Origin: Cupidesulfovibrio sp000226255
GTDB taxonomy: Bacteria; Desulfobacterota; Desulfovibrionia; Desulfovibrionales; Desulfovibrionaceae
Assembly (NCBI RefSeq): GCF_003402415.2
Contig: NZ_AP036014.1
Span: 2,790,001 to 2,854,000 of the forward strand
Reading direction: 5' to 3'
DNA length: 64,000 bases
Part shown: piece by piece, positions 8,715 through 16,721 of the stretch
Layout of the letters: every line of letters begins with the position of its first letter
Position numbering within the stretch: the first letter of the stretch is position 1
Program-made: the position numbers and the translations under genes
Notes under the pieces: model-generated
What the model saw: the letters and a program-made list of their open reading frames with translations, nothing else
Database searches by the model: none
Told to the model about the DNA's origin: nothing

Positions 8715-8897
8715 TGCCTTGTTGCAACCGGTTTCTACGAAGTCCGTTGTGCCTTTTTGACCACGCTCGATTTCGTTATGTCTCCGACGGGCAAGGGGCC
8801 GCTGAGCGGCGGCCCCTTGCCCGTCGGAGGCATAACGAAATCGGGCATTATCAACAGGGCAGAACTGTCTTCATAGAAGCCGTGCGCAACAAGGCAC
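8715..8897. repeat. Large imperfect inverted repeat (hairpin element type I)
   Basis: The left arm (8715-8802) and right arm (8809-8897) are nearly complementary over about 88 bp around a 6-base loop. The innermost 30 or so pairs are almost perfect (ATTTCGTTATG, CTCCGACGGGCAAGGGGCCGC on the plus-strand left arm). It fills the space between the convergent ABC operon and HD gene and can act as a terminator both ways. Its right half recurs at 60191-60276. Confidence 0.85.
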
Positions 8898-8933
8898 TAC
8901 CCCATCCCCAACCCGCGCAGCTCCCTCCTCCCC

Positions 8934-9557
8934 CTACTCCTTGCCGTTCTTCCTCTCCCACCACGCCCGGTCCGGGCCCAGAAACCACCAGTCCGTGTGG
9001 TCGGTCTCGGCAATGGTCTGGGCAAGCTCGCGGCCTTCCTCGGTGCGCAGCCTCTCCAGCGCGCTCTCCATCCACTTGCCCGCGTACTTGTTGCCCAGGT
9101 CCAGTTCGCGCTTCAGGTTCAGGATCAGGTCCAGCTGGTCCGCGTCGTGGGCCAGTTGCGCTTCGGGCGTTTGCGAGGCTTCCAGGTCGTCCCAGAATTC
9201 CAGCATGTCCACTTCAAGGCCGGTGCCCTCGGCGGCGTGCACCACGGCATCGCGCGGCTTCGAGGTGTTGTAGATGCGATTCACGTAGTTGAAGTCGCCG
9301 ATGCGCGCCTCGTGAAAGTCGTGGAACAGGCACAGCATGGCGGTACGGGAGGGGTCGGCCCCGGCCATGCGGGCCAGCACGTAGCCGATGATGGCGGTGC
9401 GAAAGGAGTGTTCGGCCACGTTCTCGTTGCCGGTGCCGAGGAACTGGTAGCCGGTGCGCGGCGTGAGGCGCAGCATGCCCGCCTCGTTCAAAAAATCGAC
9501 AATGCGCTTCAGGCGGCCGCGCCCCTGAAGGTTCAACTGCGGATTGCAGGCGGTCAT
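8934..9557 (-). CDS. HD-domain hydrolase, YfbR/HDDC2-like (probable 5'-deoxynucleotidase)
   Basis: Metal-dependent phosphohydrolase; relatives remove phosphate from deoxynucleoside monophosphates. Seen: 207 aa; HD residues in VAEHSFRTAIIGY and CLFHDFHEARIGD, a following D in HDADQLDLIL, and a Trp-rich tail. Start ATG 9557 (MTACNPQLNLQG) is chosen for CCGGAG upstream; the frame is open further but without an SD. Family-level call is firm; the substrate is inferred from the family. Confidence 0.8.
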   Translation of the reverse strand: MTACNPQLNLQGRGRLKRIVDFLNEAGMLRLTPRTGYQFLGTGNENVAEHSFRTAIIGYVLARMAGADPSRTAMLCLFHDFHEARIGDFNYVNRIYNTSKPRDAVVHAAEGTGLEVDMLEFWDDLEASQTPEAQLAHDADQLDLILNLKRELDLGNKYAGKWMESALERLRTEEGRELAQTIAETDHTDWWFLGPDRAWWERKNGKE

Positions 9558-9702
9558 GACGAAGCTCCGGAAAAAATGACGTCGGCCGCCAGCGCCCGGC
9601 GACAGAATCACCGGATGCGCCGCGCGGCGCGCCCGTCCGGCATACGGCATTTCCCTGGCGCTGTCCAAACGGCCCGTCGCTCCGGGCCGGTGCCCCGCGG
9701 CC

Positions 9703-9742
9703 CGACACGTCTGGCCGCATCCTGACACATCTGGCCGCATCC
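9703..9742 (+). repeat. 20-bp direct repeat, two copies
   Basis: GACACGTCTGGCCGCATCCT at 9703-9722 is followed immediately by a copy differing at two positions. It lies in the 222-bp space between two minus-strand genes. Confidence 0.8.
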
Positions 9743-9779
9743 CGCCGCAGCGGCCTGCAACCGACGCCGCCAGCCCGCC

Positions 9780-10421
9780 CTACGCAGTGCCCGTGCTGCC
9801 CCAGCGCCTGCCGCACAGCCGGAACAGCGCCAGCGCAAAGACCGCCCCCAGGGTATCGGCCAGCATGTCCTTCTGGGCGTCCCACACGTCGCCCTGACTG
9901 CCCAGAAAGGCGTGCCCGGCATCGCCGCCCTCGGCCTCCGCCACCAGCCATTCCAGGATCTCCCACCCGCAGGCCACCGCCATGATGGCGAACAGCCCGA
10001 ACAGCAGCGAAACCACCGGCCCGGCCAGGCGGCGGCGCGTGAGCAGTTCCGCGAAGGCATAGGCGTAGAAGCCCACGCTGAAATGCCCCACCCTGTCGAA
10101 GTGGTTGCGCGAAAAACCGAAGGCGTCGGTAATGAAGCCAAAGGGCACCCGCGAGAAGGTGTAGTGCCCGCCCACGGTATGCCAGAACAGCCACACCGCC
10201 ATGAGCAGGTAGGCCGCGTCGCTGAACCGGAAACGCCGCGCCGTGCCCGCCAGCAGCAGGAAGATGGCGACCACGGGCGTGCATTCCATGAACCACACCG
10301 TGCGGTCGTACGGGGCGATGCCCAGCAGGACGAAGACCGCCACGAACACGGCGGCCAGCACTTCCGGCAGGCGCGATGGGGCAACGGGCGTCACGGCGGA
10401 ATGCGCGGCGGGCGTGGTCAT
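9780..10421 (-). CDS. DUF2238 (YjdF-like) inner-membrane protein
   Basis: Multi-pass membrane protein of unknown function. 213 aa, about six hydrophobic segments, with the DUF2238 hallmark region GWEILEW followed by GDVWDAQKDMLADTLGA. Start ATG 10421 is supported by GAGGAGCCCCGC. It sits between flagellin and the HD hydrolase on the same strand, but the flagellin terminator separates it from fliC. Confidence 0.8.
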   Translation of the reverse strand: MTTPAAHSAVTPVAPSRLPEVLAAVFVAVFVLLGIAPYDRTVWFMECTPVVAIFLLLAGTARRFRFSDAAYLLMAVWLFWHTVGGHYTFSRVPFGFITDAFGFSRNHFDRVGHFSVGFYAYAFAELLTRRRLAGPVVSLLFGLFAIMAVACGWEILEWLVAEAEGGDAGHAFLGSQGDVWDAQKDMLADTLGAVFALALFRLCGRRWGSTGTA

Positions 10422-10513
10422 GCGGGGCTCCTCTGCACTGCGGTTTATGACGGGATGCGCGCACGATGCCGCAAGCCGGACCCCGCTGTAAACAACCGCC
10501 TGGCGATGGGCGC

Positions 10514-10542
10514 AAAAAAACCGGGCCGCTTGCGCGGCCCGG
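10514..10542 (-). terminator. Rho-independent terminator of flagellin
   Basis: Minus-strand reading: CCGGGCCGC stem, GCAA loop, GCGGCCCGG, then seven U. It lies 46 bp beyond the flagellin stop. Confidence 0.9.
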
Positions 10543-10587
10543 TCGAGCGTGTCTCCGAGAGACCCCTCCACCTTGCGGTGTATTGCC

Positions 10588-11478
10588 TTAGCCGCCCAGC
10601 AACTGCATGGCCATACGCGGCAGGGAGTTGGCCTGCGAGAGCATGGCGACGGCGGCCTGGGTGAGGATCTGCTGACGGGTGAATTCCGTCATTTCGCTCG
10701 AAACGTCCACGTCCGAAATCCGCGATTCGGCGGACTGCAGGTTTTCCGCCTGGATCTGCAGGTTGCTGATGGTGTTTTCCAGACGGTTCTGGAGCGCACC
10801 AAGATTCGCGCGAATCTTGTCCTTCGAGATGATGGCGTTCTGGATGCCCTCAAGGGCTGCCTGCGCGGCGGACTGCGTGGAGATCGACTTGCCGGCGCCG
10901 TCGGCGGCGGAAGCGCCCACACCCAGGGCAGACGCCGTGGCGGTGCCGATACGGATGTAGTAGTAGTCTTCCGAGCAGTCGTTGGCGGTACCGAAGTGGA
11001 CCTTCAGCTTGCCGGTGGACGTCAGGCCGGAGCCGTCGTGCGTCGCGCCGGACAGGTTGCCGTTGAGCAGGTGGATGCCGTTGAAGTCCGTCGAGTTGGC
11101 GATTCGGGTGATTTCCGAGGCCATGGCCTGGTATTCCGAATCGATGATGAGACGCTGGTCCGAGGTGTAGGTACCGGTGGCCGCCTGTTCGGCCAGTTCC
11201 TTCATGCGGATCAGCTTTTCATCGATGACGCCGAGCGCGCCGTCGGCGGTCTGGATCAGCGAAATGGCGTCGTTGGCGTTACGCACGCCCTGGTTCAGGG
11301 CGGCGATGTCCGAACGCATCAGTTCGCGAATGGCCAGGCCGGCTGCGTCGTCGGCGGCGGCGCCGACACGAAGGCCCGAAGACAACCGGCGTACGGACGT
11401 GGACAGGCTGCCGTACGACTGGCTGAGGTTACGGGCGGCATTCATTGCCATCAAGTTGTGATTAATTACGAGAGACAT
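10588..11478 (-). CDS. fliC: Flagellin
   Basis: Filament subunit exported by the flagellar type III system. 296 aa, a short flagellin. Conserved N-terminal D0/D1 (MSLVINHNLMAMNAARNL, RLSSGLRVGAAADDAAGLAI) and C-terminal D1/D0 (AESRISDVDVSSEM ... AVAMLSQANSLPRMAMQLL) surround a variable middle of only about 80 residues. SD GGAGGAATATT before the ATG. A sigma-28-like promoter and a strong terminator make it monocistronic. fliD and fliS are 33-35 kb away in this window. Confidence 0.97.
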   Translation of the reverse strand: MSLVINHNLMAMNAARNLSQSYGSLSTSVRRLSSGLRVGAAADDAAGLAIRELMRSDIAALNQGVRNANDAISLIQTADGALGVIDEKLIRMKELAEQAATGTYTSDQRLIIDSEYQAMASEITRIANSTDFNGIHLLNGNLSGATHDGSGLTSTGKLKVHFGTANDCSEDYYYIRIGTATASALGVGASAADGAGKSISTQSAAQAALEGIQNAIISKDKIRANLGALQNRLENTISNLQIQAENLQSAESRISDVDVSSEMTEFTRQQILTQAAVAMLSQANSLPRMAMQLLGG

Positions 11479-11563
11479 AATATTCCTCCATGAATATTGC
11501 GCCGTTCCGGGCGGGGCACCACGCCGATCGCGTCCATGCGATCATCCGCCGTTCATGACCCTC

Positions 11564-11590
11564 TTTTCGGCCTGCCCATGTGAAACTATA
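11564..11590 (-). promoter_or_regulatory. Sigma-28 (FliA)-type promoter of flagellin
   Basis: Minus strand: TATA (11590-11587), 15-bp spacer, GCCGAAAA (11571-11564), close to the consensus TAAA-N15-GCCGATAA with one mismatch in each box. It leaves a leader of about 75 bases before the flagellin ATG. The rest of the 387-bp gap up to panB shows nothing else I can name. Confidence 0.6.
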
Positions 11591-11865
11591 GGGGGTGCGC
11601 TTCACTTTTCTTTACGTTCGTCCGGCCAAACCGGACTGGCCCGGATTTCCGCGCCCCGCGCGCCCGCGCCCGGCCCGTGAGCCCGCCTGTCCTGTCGGGG
11701 GCATGCCTGTTCCGCCGCGCTCCCCCCGCATGTTTGCCATGCCCCCACGGCGGATGTAGACTGTCCCTCCGGCGCAACCCGCGCCGGGCCTTCACCGGGC
11801 GTCCCGCGCCGCCCCCTTCTCCCTCCCGCGCGCCTGCCCGCATCGCACACCGCAAGGAGCTTTTC

Positions 11866-12777
11866 ATGAGCGTCCATCCGTCACCGGAACGCCCCGCCAG
11901 CACGCCAGACACCGCCCGCCCCCGCCGCCCGGTGACCACGCACGACGTGCGCGCCGCCAAGGGCGGGCGGCGCATCGCCATGCTTACCGCCTACGACGCC
12001 CCCACCGCCGCCCTGGTGGACGCCTGCGACATCGACATCATCCTGGTGGGCGATTCGCTGGGCATGGTCATGCTGGGCCGTGGCGACACCCTGTCCGTCA
12101 CCGTGGACGAAATGGCGCACCATTGCCGCGCGGTGACCGGCAGCGTCACCCGTGCGCTGGTGGTGGCGGACATGCCCTTCCTGTCCTACGAAACAGGCCC
12201 GGCCGACGCCCTGCGCAATGCCGGACGGCTGTTCCGCGAGGGGGGCGTGCGCGCCGTGAAGCTGGAAGGCGCGGGGCCGTACCTGCCGCAAATCCGCGCC
12301 CTGGTGGACGCGGGCATTCCGGTGATGGGCCACATCGGCCTTACCCCGCAGCGGGTCGCCGAGCTTGGCGGGTTCAAGGTGCAGGGCAAGACCGCCGATG
12401 CGGCCCGCCGCCTGCTGGACGACGCCCTGGCCCTGGAGCGGGCGGGCTGTTTCTCGGTGGTGCTGGAATGCGTGCCCGCGCCCGTGGCCGCGCGCGTCAC
12501 CGCCGCGCTGTCCATCCCCACCATAGGCATTGGCGCGGGGCCGGACTGCGACGGGCAGGTGCTGGTGCTGCACGACATGCTGGGCCTGCAAGACCGCATC
12601 GCGCCCCGCTTCGTGAAGCGCTACGCCAATCTCGCCGGGCAGGTGACGGCAGCCGTGACCGCCTACAAGCAGGAAGTGGAGAGCGGCGCGTTTCCCGGCC
12701 CGGAGCACGTTTTTGCCATGCCCGAGGACGAACTGCGACGGATGGACGCGGACGGGGAAGACGACACAAGGGAATGA
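11866..12777 (+). CDS. panB: 3-methyl-2-oxobutanoate hydroxymethyltransferase
   Basis: First committed step of pantothenate synthesis: transfers a hydroxymethyl group from methylene-tetrahydrofolate to 2-oxoisovalerate, giving ketopantoate. 303 aa. Seen: LTAYDAPTAALVD, metal-site aspartate in ILVGDSLGMV, KLEGAG, GHIGLTPQ, and FSVVLECVP with the catalytic glutamate. ATG 11866 has AAGGAGCTTTTC upstream. The N-terminus is extended by about 15 Pro/Ala/Ser-rich residues. panC lies 1.1 kb downstream, separated by an opposite-strand gene. Confidence 0.97.
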   Translation: MSVHPSPERPASTPDTARPRRPVTTHDVRAAKGGRRIAMLTAYDAPTAALVDACDIDIILVGDSLGMVMLGRGDTLSVTVDEMAHHCRAVTGSVTRALVVADMPFLSYETGPADALRNAGRLFREGGVRAVKLEGAGPYLPQIRALVDAGIPVMGHIGLTPQRVAELGGFKVQGKTADAARRLLDDALALERAGCFSVVLECVPAPVAARVTAALSIPTIGIGAGPDCDGQVLVLHDMLGLQDRIAPRFVKRYANLAGQVTAAVTAYKQEVESGAFPGPEHVFAMPEDELRRMDADGEDDTRE

Positions 12778-12805
12778 TCGGCGGACGGGCCGCCGGAAGG
12801 CGGAG

Positions 12806-13555
12806 CTAACCGTTAACCTCGATCAGGTGCAGGCAGCGCGGCTCCACCAGCAGCAGTCGGTCGTCGGAAAGGTGCTCCGGCGCGGTGACGAAGCCGCCCC
12901 GCTCGATGGAGTGGACGGCGTTGGGTTCGCGGCTGGAGTCATGCAGGAACAGCGTATCGCCCAGCAGAAGTCCGGCCGCCGTCCAGTGCGAGATCACCGG
13001 ATCGCCCCGAAAGGGCAGATAACGGTGAAAGCGCAGCACGGCCGTCCGCCCCGCACCGCCGGACAGCCACCCGGCCAGCGCCTCCCACACCGCGCGGGCC
13101 GTGGGCTGCGGGGTGGCGTCCGGGGCGGGGTTGCCGCGCCCGGAACGGCGCTGCCCGTCCGAACTGTCGGGCCCCATCCTGCCCGTCACGCGCAGGGCCG
13201 GGGCGTCGGCAAAGGGGCGCGTCATGCGCAGGTCGGCCACGTCCCGGCTGGCGCGGTCCAGCACCGCCCGCACCAACGCGACGTGGTCGGTGGCGTTGTA
13301 CAGCACGGCGCGCAACCCGTCCGCGTCGCGGGCAAGGTCCAGCAGCGCCTCGTTGAACAGCCGACGCGCCTGCCCGATGCCCAGCGGGTGGACGGAGCGC
13401 AGGGCATTGACCACGGCGTACACGGCGCAGAGCACGTCAAGCTGCCCCTGATGGAACGGTGCTTGCGCGGCGGCGGGACGGTCCCCGGCCCTGGGCGGCG
13501 TTTCGGGCATGTCGTCGGCATTCGGCGCAACCATGCGGCCCCCGGCATACGGCAT
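12806..13555 (-). CDS. Putative papain-like (C39-like) cysteine peptidase fold protein
   Basis: Not firmly recognised. 249 aa, no signal peptide. The pattern FHQGQLDVLCAVYAVVNALR resembles the Gln-x-Cys active-site helix of papain-fold/C39-like peptidases. A later HWTAAGLL and FLHDSSREPNAV could supply His and Asp/Asn, which would complete a triad, but this is only pattern reading. The frame starts at ATG 13555; ATG 13534 after GGGGGCCGC is an equally good start. It sits on the opposite strand between panB and panC, with no clear link to them. Confidence 0.55.
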   Translation of the reverse strand: MPYAGGRMVAPNADDMPETPPRAGDRPAAAQAPFHQGQLDVLCAVYAVVNALRSVHPLGIGQARRLFNEALLDLARDADGLRAVLYNATDHVALVRAVLDRASRDVADLRMTRPFADAPALRVTGRMGPDSSDGQRRSGRGNPAPDATPQPTARAVWEALAGWLSGGAGRTAVLRFHRYLPFRGDPVISHWTAAGLLLGDTLFLHDSSREPNAVHSIERGGFVTAPEHLSDDRLLLVEPRCLHLIEVNG

Positions 13556-13884
13556 TGATGTACGTTATGATTATGATGGTACGGTCGGGCATGGGCCCGA
13601 CCCTGCTCTTGCCCGCAGCCACCGGCCCCGTCAAGCGGACGGATGCGGACCAACCGGCCGGCCAACTGGCCGGACAGACCGGGCAGCGCCAGCCCCCCCA
13701 AGGCAGACGTCGCACGGTACGGGTCTTGCTGTTCCCCGCCACCCAGACAAACCTGCCGGGGCCAACGGGGCACCGGCAGCCACGCGGCCTGCCCCAACTT
13801 GGCCGTATCGGCCGCCGTTTCCGCTGGACATCATGACGGGCTCCGTGTATACCCGCCTACACAACAATATTCGGATAACTTGAT
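13556..13884. other. 329-bp intergenic region between divergent genes
   Basis: Holds a hairpin GGTCGGGC/GCCCGACC (13583-13602) and an AT-rich stretch at 13840-13880 just before panC that probably carries its promoter; I could not fix -35/-10 boxes. panC has no clear SD. Confidence 0.5.
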
Positions 13885-14736
13885 ATGCAGATACTCACCG
13901 ATCCCCGCACGTTGCAACAGACCTGCCTGCGCTGGCGGGCCGACGGCCAGCACACCGTGCTGGTGCCCACCATGGGCTACTACCATTCGGGCCACGAAAG
14001 CCTGATGTCGCACGCCCGTTCCGTGGGCGACAAGGTGGTGGTCAGCCTGTTCGTGAACCCCACGCAGTTCGGCCCCGGCGAAGACCTGGCCGCCTACCCC
14101 CGCGACCTCGAACGCGATGCCGCCATCGCCGAGGCCAACGGCGCGGACGTGCTGTTCACCCCGCAGCCCGCGGACATGTTTCCGGCGGGCCACGCCACGT
14201 GGGTCGAAGTGCCCTCGCTGGCGGGCACGCTGTGCGGCGTCACCCGCCCCACCCACTTCCGGGGGGTGTGCACGGTGGTCATGAAGCTGTTCCAGCTGGC
14301 CATGCCCCGCACCGCCGTGTTCGGCCAGAAGGACTGGCAGCAACTGGCCATCATCCGCCGCATGGCGCGCGACCTGAACGTGCCCGTCGAGGTGGTGGGC
14401 CGCCCCATCGTGCGCGAGGCCGACGGCCTGGCCATGAGTTCGCGCAACATCTATCTTTCTGCCGAGCAGCGCGCCCAGGCCCCCAACATCCACCACGGCC
14501 TGGCCCTTGGCCGGGCGCTGGTGCAGGGGGGCGAGCGCGACGCCGCCGCCGTGGCAGAAGGCATGCGCCGCTACTGGCGCGAAAACCTGCCCCTGGCGCA
14601 GGAGGACTACGTGTCCATCGTGCACCCGGAAACGCTGGAGCCGCTTACGCGCATCGCCGACGCGGCCCTGTGCGCCGTGGCCTTCCGCCTCGGCAAGGCC
14701 CGGCTTATCGACAATATGCTGCTGGCTGGCGAATAG
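13885..14736 (+). CDS. panC: Pantothenate synthetase
   Basis: ATP-dependent condensation of pantoate and beta-alanine to pantothenate. 283 aa. Seen: nucleotide-binding VPTMGYYHSGHESL (a variant of the usual TMGALHEGH), VSLFVNPTQFGPGEDL, GVTRPTHFRGVCTVV, VFGQKDWQQL and AMSSRNIYLS. Start ATG 13885 has no obvious SD (GATAACTTGAT precedes). panB is 1.1 kb upstream; together they cover two of the three pathway-specific steps, panD/panE not being in the window. Confidence 0.97.
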   Translation: MQILTDPRTLQQTCLRWRADGQHTVLVPTMGYYHSGHESLMSHARSVGDKVVVSLFVNPTQFGPGEDLAAYPRDLERDAAIAEANGADVLFTPQPADMFPAGHATWVEVPSLAGTLCGVTRPTHFRGVCTVVMKLFQLAMPRTAVFGQKDWQQLAIIRRMARDLNVPVEVVGRPIVREADGLAMSSRNIYLSAEQRAQAPNIHHGLALGRALVQGGERDAAAVAEGMRRYWRENLPLAQEDYVSIVHPETLEPLTRIADAALCAVAFRLGKARLIDNMLLAGE

Positions 14737-14853
14737 CCCGCCCGCGCCCGACAAAAGCAACCGACGCACAGAACCGCGCCCGCGCCCGCAGCGCCCGGCA
14801 TCCATCGCCGGGCAAAGACGCCGGGACCACGCGCGCATCACCAGGAGGACCGC

Positions 14854-16023
14854 ATGATTCCCGGAAAAGGCCGCTACTTCTTCACGTCCGAGTCCGTCAC
14901 CGAAGGGCACCCCGACAAGGTCGCCGACCAGATTTCCGACGCCGTGCTCGACGTGCTGCTGGCGCAGGACCCCATGTCCCGCGTGGCCTGCGAAACGCTG
15001 GTGACCACCGGCATGGCCTTCATCGCCGGTGAAATCCGCACCAAGGGTTTCGCCGACCTGCCCGAGGTGGTGCGCTCGACCATCCAGAACATCGGCTACA
15101 ACAGCTCGGACATGGGCTTTGACTGGAAGACCTGCGCGGTCATTTCCTCCATCGACAAGCAGTCGGGCGACATCGCCCAGGGCGTGGACCGGGGCAACCC
15201 CGAAGACCAGGGCGCGGGCGACCAGGGCATGATGTTCGGCTTCGCCTGCGATGAAACCCCCACCCTCATGCCCGCCCCCATCTACTGGGCGCACCAGCTG
15301 TCGCAGCGCCTGACCAAGGTGCGCAAGGACGGCATCCTCGACTTCCTGCGGCCCGACGGCAAGACCCAGGTCTCGTTCGAGTACGTGGATGGCAAGCCCA
15401 TGCACATCAACAACGTGGTCGTCTCGTCGCAGCATGCCGACAACGTGTCCAACGCCACCATCCGCGAAGGCATTATCGAGGAAGTGATCAAGAAGACGCT
15501 GCCCGAGGGCCTGATGGCCGACGACTGCGAAATCTTCATCAACACCACTGGCCGGTTCGTGGTCGGCGGCCCCATGGGCGACTGCGGCCTCACCGGCCGC
15601 AAGATCATCCAGGACACCTACGGCGGCGCGGGCCACCACGGCGGCGGCGCGTTCTCGGGCAAGGACGCCTCCAAGGTGGACCGCTCCGGCGCGTACATGG
15701 GCCGCTACATCGCCAAGAACGTGGTCAAGGCGGGCCTTGCCCCCAAGTGCGAAGTGCAGATCGCCTACTGCATCGGCGTGGCCGAGCCGGTTTCCGTGCT
15801 GGTGTCCTCGCTGGGCAGCAGCGAACTGTCGGACGAGGTGCTCACCCGCGCCGTGCGCGAAGTGTTCGACCTGCGCCCCTACCACATCATCAAGCGCCTT
15901 GACCTGAACCGCCCCATCTACAGCAAGACCACCTGCTACGGCCACTTCGGCCGCGAACTGCCCGAGTTCACCTGGGAGCAGTGCGACGCCGTGGCCGACC
16001 TGCGCACCGCCGCCAAGATCTAA
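14854..16023 (+). CDS. metK: S-adenosylmethionine synthetase
   Basis: Makes S-adenosylmethionine from methionine and ATP, the cofactor also used by the radical SAM heme enzymes further along the window. 389 aa, standard length. Motifs: EGHPDKVADQISDAVLD, GAGDQG, and GGGAFSGKDASKVDRS. Start ATG 14854 follows AGGAGGACCGC. I see no SAM riboswitch in the 117-bp leader. The strong palindromic terminator follows at once. Confidence 0.98.
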   Translation: MIPGKGRYFFTSESVTEGHPDKVADQISDAVLDVLLAQDPMSRVACETLVTTGMAFIAGEIRTKGFADLPEVVRSTIQNIGYNSSDMGFDWKTCAVISSIDKQSGDIAQGVDRGNPEDQGAGDQGMMFGFACDETPTLMPAPIYWAHQLSQRLTKVRKDGILDFLRPDGKTQVSFEYVDGKPMHINNVVVSSQHADNVSNATIREGIIEEVIKKTLPEGLMADDCEIFINTTGRFVVGGPMGDCGLTGRKIIQDTYGGAGHHGGGAFSGKDASKVDRSGAYMGRYIAKNVVKAGLAPKCEVQIAYCIGVAEPVSVLVSSLGSSELSDEVLTRAVREVFDLRPYHIIKRLDLNRPIYSKTTCYGHFGRELPEFTWEQCDAVADLRTAAKI

Positions 16024-16049
16024 CGCGCCGCGCACGCCACAGAAACGAC

Positions 16050-16079
16050 AAGGGCGGGGAGCATGCTCCCCGCCCTTTT
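16050..16079. terminator. Palindromic terminator after metK
   Basis: Perfect 28-bp palindrome (AAGGGCGGGGAGCAT and its complement) followed by T residues, 26 bp past the metK stop. It also faces the convergent PilZ gene and can serve both. Confidence 0.9.
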
Positions 16080-16140
16080 GCGTGCGTGAATGTGGCGGCC
16101 CGCCGCCCCGGCAGGCGTGCCTGCCCTGCCGCTCCGGACG

Positions 16141-16476
16141 CTACCCCGCAAGGTCCGCCAGGTCCGCCTGCAGGCCCGACACCGAGGCGTCCAGGTCCAC
16201 GTCGAAGCTGGCCCCGAATTCCTCGCCGTTGATCCAGGCCACCGTGTAGGCCACGTCCACCAGGTAGGCCAGCCGAAAGTTCTCGCCCCGCAGCAGCACG
16301 CCGCGCGCGCCGTGCGCGGGCATGGGGCCACCATCGTCCAGCAGCAGGCGCGAGCCGCCGGGGCTGATGTCGATGATCCGGGCGACGCGGTCCGCGCCGT
16401 CCATGTGCACACGGCAGGATTGGTTCAACCCATAGGCCTTCAGAAAAATGCGCGAGTGGCGTCTGCGTTCCATCAT
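16141..16476 (-). CDS. PilZ-domain protein (probable c-di-GMP receptor)
   Basis: Single-domain cytoplasmic protein, 111 aa. The two c-di-GMP-binding elements are present: RRRHSR (residues 4-9, R-x-x-x-R) and DISPGG (36-41, D-x-S-x-x-G). The start is an ATG-ATG pair after AAGGGGGGAG. Its neighbour cheV on the same strand, 245 bp upstream, suggests a motility role, but that is inference. Confidence 0.88.
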   Translation of the reverse strand: MMERRRHSRIFLKAYGLNQSCRVHMDGADRVARIIDISPGGSRLLLDDGGPMPAHGARGVLLRGENFRLAYLVDVAYTVAWINGEEFGASFDVDLDASVSGLQADLADLAG

Positions 16477-16620
16477 CTCCCCCCTTTCGCGTCGGCCGCC
16501 GCGAGGTCATCGCCGCCTTGCCGCGCAATGCGCGCGGCCATGCAAGCCCGACGCGGCCCGAACGTGCTGCCTGAATGCGCGCACCCGGACATCCGGGCGC
16601 ACCGCTTCACGGAACGGCAG

Positions 16621-16659
16621 TAACGGTAGCATGCCCGCGAAAATATGGGAATACCGTTA
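16621..16659. repeat. 8-bp perfect inverted repeat between cheV and the PilZ gene
   Basis: TAACGGTA at 16621-16628 and TACCGTTA at 16652-16659. It lies between the minus-strand cheV stop and the PilZ start and could be a weak terminator or a regulator site; no U-run. Confidence 0.45.
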
Positions 16660-16721
16660 GCCTGTGCGCGCGGAGCATCGCGCCCCTGCCGGATGCCACG
16701 CACGCACAGAAGCTTTGCGCG

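Noticed and set aside
14737..14853. SAM riboswitch before metK
   Set aside because: Only 117 bp between panC and metK and no SAM-I/II-type paired elements or terminator stem visible.
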